Shown here: in pieces, positions 14,635-17,988 of the stretch
How the letters are laid out: the number at the start of each line of letters is the position of its first letter
Numbering within the stretch: the stretch's first letter is position 1
Origin: JACVRW01 sp046735115
Lineage (GTDB): Bacteria; Actinomycetota; Thermoleophilia; Solirubrobacterales; Thermoleophilaceae
NCBI GenBank assembly: GCA_046735115.1
Contig: JBKPSR010000090.1
Location: 1 to 17,988, forward strand
Direction of reading: 5' to 3'
DNA: 17,988 nt
Notes under the pieces: generated by a model
The model's database searches: none
Told to the model about the DNA's origin: nothing
Seen by the model: only the letters and a program-made list of their open reading frames with translations
Translations under genes and position numbers: made by a program

Positions 14635-15626
14635 AATCCGTGGGCGGCGAACCGGTAGTCCTCGTCGGCGCGCGCGGCTTTATCGGGCGGCTTCACGCTG
14701 AGATCCATCGCTCGCTCGGCATCTCGGTCGTCGAGGTCGACATCGCCAAGCCCGTCACGCAGGCGGAGCTCGATGCCATCCCGTGGCCGGACGCGATCGT
14801 CGACGTGTGCACGCCCACGGCGGTACATACCGACTCGATCCGTTGGGGCTATGAGCACGGGGCACGGCGTTTCCTCGTCGAGAAGCCGGCCACCCGCAAC
14901 TACGTCGAGTGGCGCGCATGCTTGCTCGACGTGCCGGACGCGCAGATCTTCGTCGCCCACTCCTACATGTTCTCAAGGGCGTTCGACGTGATGTTTGACG
15001 CCTGTCCGACCGTCGTGTCGACGAGCGCAGCGTTCGACAAGGATCGTGCGGGCGACGACTTGCGGCTGCGGGGCGCTGACGCCAGCGGACGGCTCGCCGA
15101 CATCTTCCAAATCGAGATTCCGCATGCGTTCGCCATGGTGCTCGCGGTGCAACCGGCGCTCGAGCTGCTCTCGGCAACCTACACCCGCTATGGCGAGCGG
15201 GGCCCGGGCTCAGTCGAGCCCACGGCGTGCGAGGCGCGCTTCGCCCACAGCACTCTGGCGGAGGTGCTGGTCACGAGCGACCTGCGCGCACCGCGTCGTC
15301 GCCTGCTCGAGCTGACGGGCGCCGACGGCCGCCGCGTCTGCGCTTATTTCCCACTCTCGGCCGCTTCACCAGACTGCCTCGTTTACAGCGTCGATGCGCA
15401 CGGGCGGAGGACCACGCTGCTCGAGGGCCGCGACGATTTGCTTCGCGCCACGCTCGTCGCCGGCCTGAAGGCGATGCGCTCCGGCGCCGTGCCCTGGCTG
15501 GCATCCGCGCAGTTCGCCGGGGTGGTGCTCGCCCGCATCGCCGAGGCGCGCCGGATGGCCGAAGCGGACGGGCGTCGTCGCGATCCGAACGACCTGAGCG
15601 CGCATGTCGCTACGGCCGCCGATTAG
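14631..15626 (+). CDS. Gfo/Idh/MocA-family oxidoreductase
   Basis: The protein has 331 residues. The start is GTG 14631, overlapping the preceding stop by four bases. An N-terminal Rossmann fold has VLVGARGFIGRLHAEIHRSLG (about 9-29), a degenerate G-x-G-x-x-G loop. AIVDVCTPTAVHTDSIRWG and then FLVEKPATRNYVEW follow; EKP near residue 84 is the family signature with the catalytic Lys. A C-terminal alpha/beta domain follows (QIEIPHAFAMVLAV). The family uses NAD(P) to oxidise or reduce sugars, inositols and their derivatives in the cytoplasm. The neighbours (phosphosugar-isomerase-like gene and cupin) support a carbohydrate or polyol substrate. The next gene starts inside its 3' end (23-base overlap), which suggests translational coupling. 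Confidence 0.85.
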   Translation: MKSVGGEPVVLVGARGFIGRLHAEIHRSLGISVVEVDIAKPVTQAELDAIPWPDAIVDVCTPTAVHTDSIRWGYEHGARRFLVEKPATRNYVEWRACLLDVPDAQIFVAHSYMFSRAFDVMFDACPTVVSTSAAFDKDRAGDDLRLRGADASGRLADIFQIEIPHAFAMVLAVQPALELLSATYTRYGERGPGSVEPTACEARFAHSTLAEVLVTSDLRAPRRRLLELTGADGRRVCAYFPLSAASPDCLVYSVDAHGRRTTLLEGRDDLLRATLVAGLKAMRSGAVPWLASAQFAGVVLARIAEARRMAEADGRRRDPNDLSAHVATAAD

Positions 15627-16624
15627 CGCCTCGGCACGTCTGGGGGAGATCGACGCCGCGACTGCGCTCCGCCAACTGGTGCGCCGCGAGGGCCCCATGG
15701 CCGAGCTGTGCAGCGAGAACGGGACGCTGCGGATGGATTGGGTCGACACCGTCGGTGCACTGCTGGCCGACGATCGACCTCTCGTGGAGCTCGAGTGGCC
15801 GGCCGGCGAGTGGCGTCGACGCGGCGTTCGCCATGTCGCGTGGTCGGGCATGGGCGGGTCGGGCGTCACCGTCCGGATTCTTGCCGGGCTTGGTTCTGGC
15901 GGCCCCGCCCCCGAGCCTGCACGTCTTGGACAGCACCGACCCGGTGGCGCTCGACGCGCTGTTGGCGATATTGGCCGACGACCTGCCGACGGGCCGCGAT
16001 CCCATGCGGGAGCACCTGCGGGCGCTGTTCGAGGACGTCGTGCTTGTGGCGGTCTCCCTCGGTCTGACGTCCGAGGAGCCAGCGACGCACCTTTCGTGGT
16101 TTCTGCAGGTTCTCGCGGCTGCGGGCCTCCCGATCAAACGCTACGCCCTTGCGCTGACGGTGCCGGGCTCCCGGCTCGAGGAAGCGGCGGCGCTCGAGGG
16201 GGTCGACGCGCGGCCGGTGTACCTTGCGGGCCGTGTTGGCCTTCCGGGCCGGATGAGCGCTCCCGGGACGTCCGTCTTCCTGCTACGCCACTACCGGATC
16301 TTCCGTGTCGACGGAACCGGACGGGACGGCACGCCGCATCAGGTGGTGGGGTTCTACGAGCCGCTGCCGGACCACGAGCGCGGTCAGGCCGCCATCGCCC
16401 TGTTGCGGGAATGGGCGTTGACCGAGCTGATCTCGCCGGTCCCGGACGACACTATGACCCGGCATTTCGGGCAGATCATCGACTACTTCTCCGGAACCGG
16501 CGACAACCCGTGCCCGGCGGAGTTGGCGTTGACCTCGGTGCGCCGGCTCCACGCCTGGGCGGGGCTCGGGTTCATGGAGCACGGCACCGACTCGGACAGC
16601 GTGCTCGGCTCGGACGGACGATGA
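15604..16624 (+). pseudogene. Phosphosugar-isomerase-like (SIS/GPI) gene with a one-base frameshift
   Basis: From ATG 15604 the first frame reads to VRHVAWSGMGGSGVTVRIL, the glycine-rich phosphosugar-binding loop of glucose-6-phosphate isomerase and related SIS-domain proteins. In the next frame it resumes as SLHVLDSTDPVALDALLAIL, the matching second strand, and stays open to the stop at 16622-16624. Dropping one C from the run of five at 15908-15912 restores a continuous protein of about 339 residues. It may thus be a single-base assembly error rather than true decay. Later blocks are VVLVAVSLGLTSEEPATHLSW and VFLLRHYRIFRVDGTGRDG. The C-terminal third does not look like standard GPI. It probably interconverts phosphorylated sugars alongside the dehydrogenase upstream. 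Confidence 0.6.
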
Positions 16625-16701
16625 CCCAGCGGGCCTGGGAAGCGGCGCTGTTCCGTGCTCAGGGCGTGCCGGCCGCGCGGAGCCTGGGAGGTGGCCGATG
16701 A
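16621..16701 (+). CDS. 26-residue ORF, possible small protein or remnant
   Basis: ATG 16621 overlaps the preceding TGA as ATGA, and its own TGA overlaps the cupin start as ATGA. The peptide begins MTQRAWEAALFRAQGV and has no motif I recognise. The double overlap could maintain translational coupling. It could also be the stub of a gene lost by deletion. Function unknown; it may be chance. Confidence 0.3.
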   Translation: MTQRAWEAALFRAQGVPAARSLGGGR

Positions 16702-17450
16702 GCATGATCACCGGACTGCCCGCCGGCATCGGGCTGTCCCAGGTGCGGGTGTACACCAGCGAGGCGCCGGACGGCCAGCGCGGCGGCACCCCGCACCTGC
16801 ACCTGACCTGCACGGAGATGTACCTTGGGGTGCGGGGCACGGGTGCGGCCGAGTTCCTCACCACACAGGGACCCATGCGGGTCCCCCTGGAACCGGGCGT
16901 CGCGGTGCAGTTCACCCCCGGCACCCTCCACCGGCTGATCAACGGCTCGGACCCGCTCGAGATCGTGGTGATCATGGAGAACGGCCGGCTCAACGAGGGG
17001 GGCGACGTCACGTTCGCCTTTCCCGACGCCGACCTCGCCGACCCCGACCGGTACGCTGGGCTCGCCGACGTCGGCCCGGCGGACGCACCCGATCCCGAGG
17101 CCGTGCGGCGTCGCCGCGACCGGGCCGTGCTCGGGTTCACCCAGCGGGTCGACGTGTGGCGCCAGGACCCGCGGCGCGGTCGCGAAGAGCTGGACCTGCT
17201 GTACCACCGGGCCGTCCAACTCGTGGGCTCCAAGGCGGCGCACTGGCCGAAGCTCGTCTCCGACGGCCCGGCCACGGCCGTGGAGCGGCTGGCCCGGCGC
17301 GCCGCTGCCGCGGCGGGCGGCGACCCCGCCGAGCTAACCGAAGGCCGCGTCACCGTCCTGCCGCGCTTCGACGAAACCGCGCTGGTGCCCCGCATGTGCG
17401 GCCATCTCTGGTCCTACGCCACCCCCCGACCCGGCCCGCTCTCCAACTGA
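16698..17450 (+). CDS. Cupin-domain protein
   Basis: The protein has 250 residues. The start is ATG 16698 with GGGAGGTGG just upstream, a strong site. Cupin motif 1 is GGTPHLHLTCTEMYLGVRGTG (about 29-49), with the two His and the Glu metal ligands. Motif 2 is QFTPGTLHRLIN (about 72-83), with the third His. The remaining 140 residues form a helical C-terminal part (REELDLLYHRAVQLVGSKAA) that I do not recognise. Small single-cupin proteins of this kind are often sugar or keto-acid isomerases, dioxygenases or sensors. Its place behind the dehydrogenase and isomerase-like genes suggests a role in the same carbohydrate pathway. The last gene of the operon; no terminator hairpin is seen after it. 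Confidence 0.8.
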   Translation: MSMITGLPAGIGLSQVRVYTSEAPDGQRGGTPHLHLTCTEMYLGVRGTGAAEFLTTQGPMRVPLEPGVAVQFTPGTLHRLINGSDPLEIVVIMENGRLNEGGDVTFAFPDADLADPDRYAGLADVGPADAPDPEAVRRRRDRAVLGFTQRVDVWRQDPRRGREELDLLYHRAVQLVGSKAAHWPKLVSDGPATAVERLARRAAAAAGGDPAELTEGRVTVLPRFDETALVPRMCGHLWSYATPRPGPLSN

Positions 17451-17459
17451 CCCACGCCG

Positions 17460-17640
17460 GGAAAGGCCGGACGATGCGCTCCGCCTCGATGAGGTTCTTG
17501 TAGCCGAGGGCGACGTCCTCGGCGGAGGGATGGTCGCGAAGTGCGCACTCGGCGCGCACGTGGGCGGTCCCCCCCTTGCCCAGCGCGCCCGGAGTGGTCG
17601 ATCCGTTTCAGCTCCGATGAGATCCGCTCGACCGCCCGCT
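17460..17640 (-). pseudogene. Unidentified gene fragment, frameshifted
   Basis: On the minus strand AVERISSELKRIDHSGRAGQGG runs from about 17640 into a G7 run (C run 17569-17575). After skipping one base it continues as TAHVRAECALRDHPSAEDV and ALGYKNLIEAERIVRP. The composition is that of real protein (balanced, helical, amphipathic), unlike other shadows here. Both ends are lost: the left end meets the 3' end of the cupin gene, and the right end meets an unrelated fragment. I do not recognise the family. Confidence 0.4.
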
Positions 17641-17642
17641 GC

Positions 17643-17850
17643 CGGCTTGCCAACCTGCTGCCGCTGCCGGGCGGCGTCGGCGGCGTGGAGGGCGGCATGA
17701 TTGCCGCCCTGCTCGTCTTCGGGGTGCCGGGCGGGCTCGCGGTCGTCGCGGTCCTGAGCTACCCCGCCTTTGCGTTCTGGCTGCCGACGATTCCCGGCGC
17801 ACTCGCCTACGCGCGGCTGCGGCGCTCCGTCAAGGAGTGGTCGGGCCCTC
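17643..17850 (+). pseudogene. C-terminal fragment of a UPF0104 / LPG-synthase-type membrane protein
   Basis: The frame reads LANLLPLPGGVGGVEGGMI, then LLVFGVPGGLAVVAVLSYPA and FWLPTIPGALAYARLRRSV. The PLPGG-x-GG-x-E-G motif followed by two membrane segments is the hallmark of the end of flippase-like (AglD/MprF transmembrane domain) proteins. These normally have about 300 or more residues and 6-8 helices; only the last two or three are here. Sequence before 17640 belongs to another gene on the other strand, so the protein was cut by rearrangement. The open frame continues to a stop at 17939 in low-complexity Pro/Arg sequence. Confidence 0.65.
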
Positions 17851-17950
17851 GCCGCGGCGCAGCCCCAGCGCCTCGGGTCCCGCGACCGCGATCGCCGCGT
17901 CGACCCGCAGACAGCGCGATGATCTCCAGCGAGGGGTAGTAGACACCTCC

Positions 17951-17969
17951 GGTGCCCATTGGGTGCCCA
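17951..17969. repeat. Short tandem direct repeat GGTGCCCA
   Basis: GGTGCCCA occurs at 17951-17958 and again at 17962-17969, separated by three bases. It is followed by a slightly A/T-richer ATCCCCGTGATTTTTCGG at the window end. It could be a binding site or part of an element edge. Two copies of eight bases may also be chance. Confidence 0.3.
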
Positions 17970-17988
17970 AATCCCCGTGATTTTTCGG

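Noticed and set aside
1..17988. CRISPR array
   Set aside because: No series of regularly spaced repeats is seen. The only clear repeats are the tRNA-Gly copies with their terminators and the short motifs listed.

Overview
The window is G+C-rich throughout. It uses many GTG and TTG starts, and its tRNA genes carry no encoded CCA. Together with an RsbW-type kinase, a DivIVA-type coiled-coil gene, an LmrA/YxaF-type TetR regulator and PGM1-type peptide ligase sequence, this suggests a high-GC actinobacterium. My inference is a Thermoleophilia-like (Solirubrobacterales/Gaiellales) lineage, but nothing in the window fixes the taxon. Much of the DNA is accessory: it has tRNA-anchored repeats, partial tRNAs, a dead IS110 element and several frame-broken genes around intact operons.

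Left flank (1-1900): a minus-strand family-2 glycosyltransferase runs off the left edge. A gene-poor gap follows, then the broken end of a tyrosine recombinase that stops exactly at the 3' end of tRNA-Cys. Next come a single anti-sigma/RsbW-like ATPase gene and an intact tRNA-Gly(GCC) with its own terminator.

Candidate island (about 1851-13985): an exact 50-bp direct repeat covers the 3' two-thirds of tRNA-Gly and recurs 12,085 bp downstream. The weaker homology continues through the terminator on both sides. Such repeats are the classic footprint of an element integrated in a tRNA gene. Between the repeats lie a SnoaL-like protein, a multiply frameshifted IS110 transposase, a tight four-gene operon, a 3' fragment of a tRNA-Met, a frame-broken DivIVA-like gene, a Tat-exported sulfite-oxidase-family protein, and a TetR gene that is cut off exactly at the second repeat. 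The operon is MFS-CNBD / periplasmic binding protein / MFS-CNBD / PGM1-like ATP-grasp ligase.

The four-gene operon (4409-10649) is the most interesting part. Two paralogous major-facilitator transporters, each fused to a C-terminal cyclic-nucleotide-binding domain, bracket a secreted type-I periplasmic binding protein. They are followed by, and overlap, a pre-ATP-grasp/ATP-grasp ligase resembling the pheganomycin peptide ligase PGM1. A plausible reading is that the ligase makes a small peptide-like product, the MFS proteins move it under cyclic-nucleotide control, and the binding protein captures a related ligand outside the membrane. This is inference.

Right flank (14.2-17.99 kb): a second translationally coupled set holds a stand-alone CNBD protein, a Gfo/Idh/MocA dehydrogenase, a phosphosugar-isomerase-like (SIS/GPI) gene with a one-base shift in a C run, a 26-codon ORF and a cupin. 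It looks like a sugar or polyol utilisation cassette. The last 500 bases join fragments of two unrelated genes, one an unknown minus-strand gene and the other the C-terminal end of a UPF0104/lysylphosphatidylglycerol-synthase-type membrane protein.
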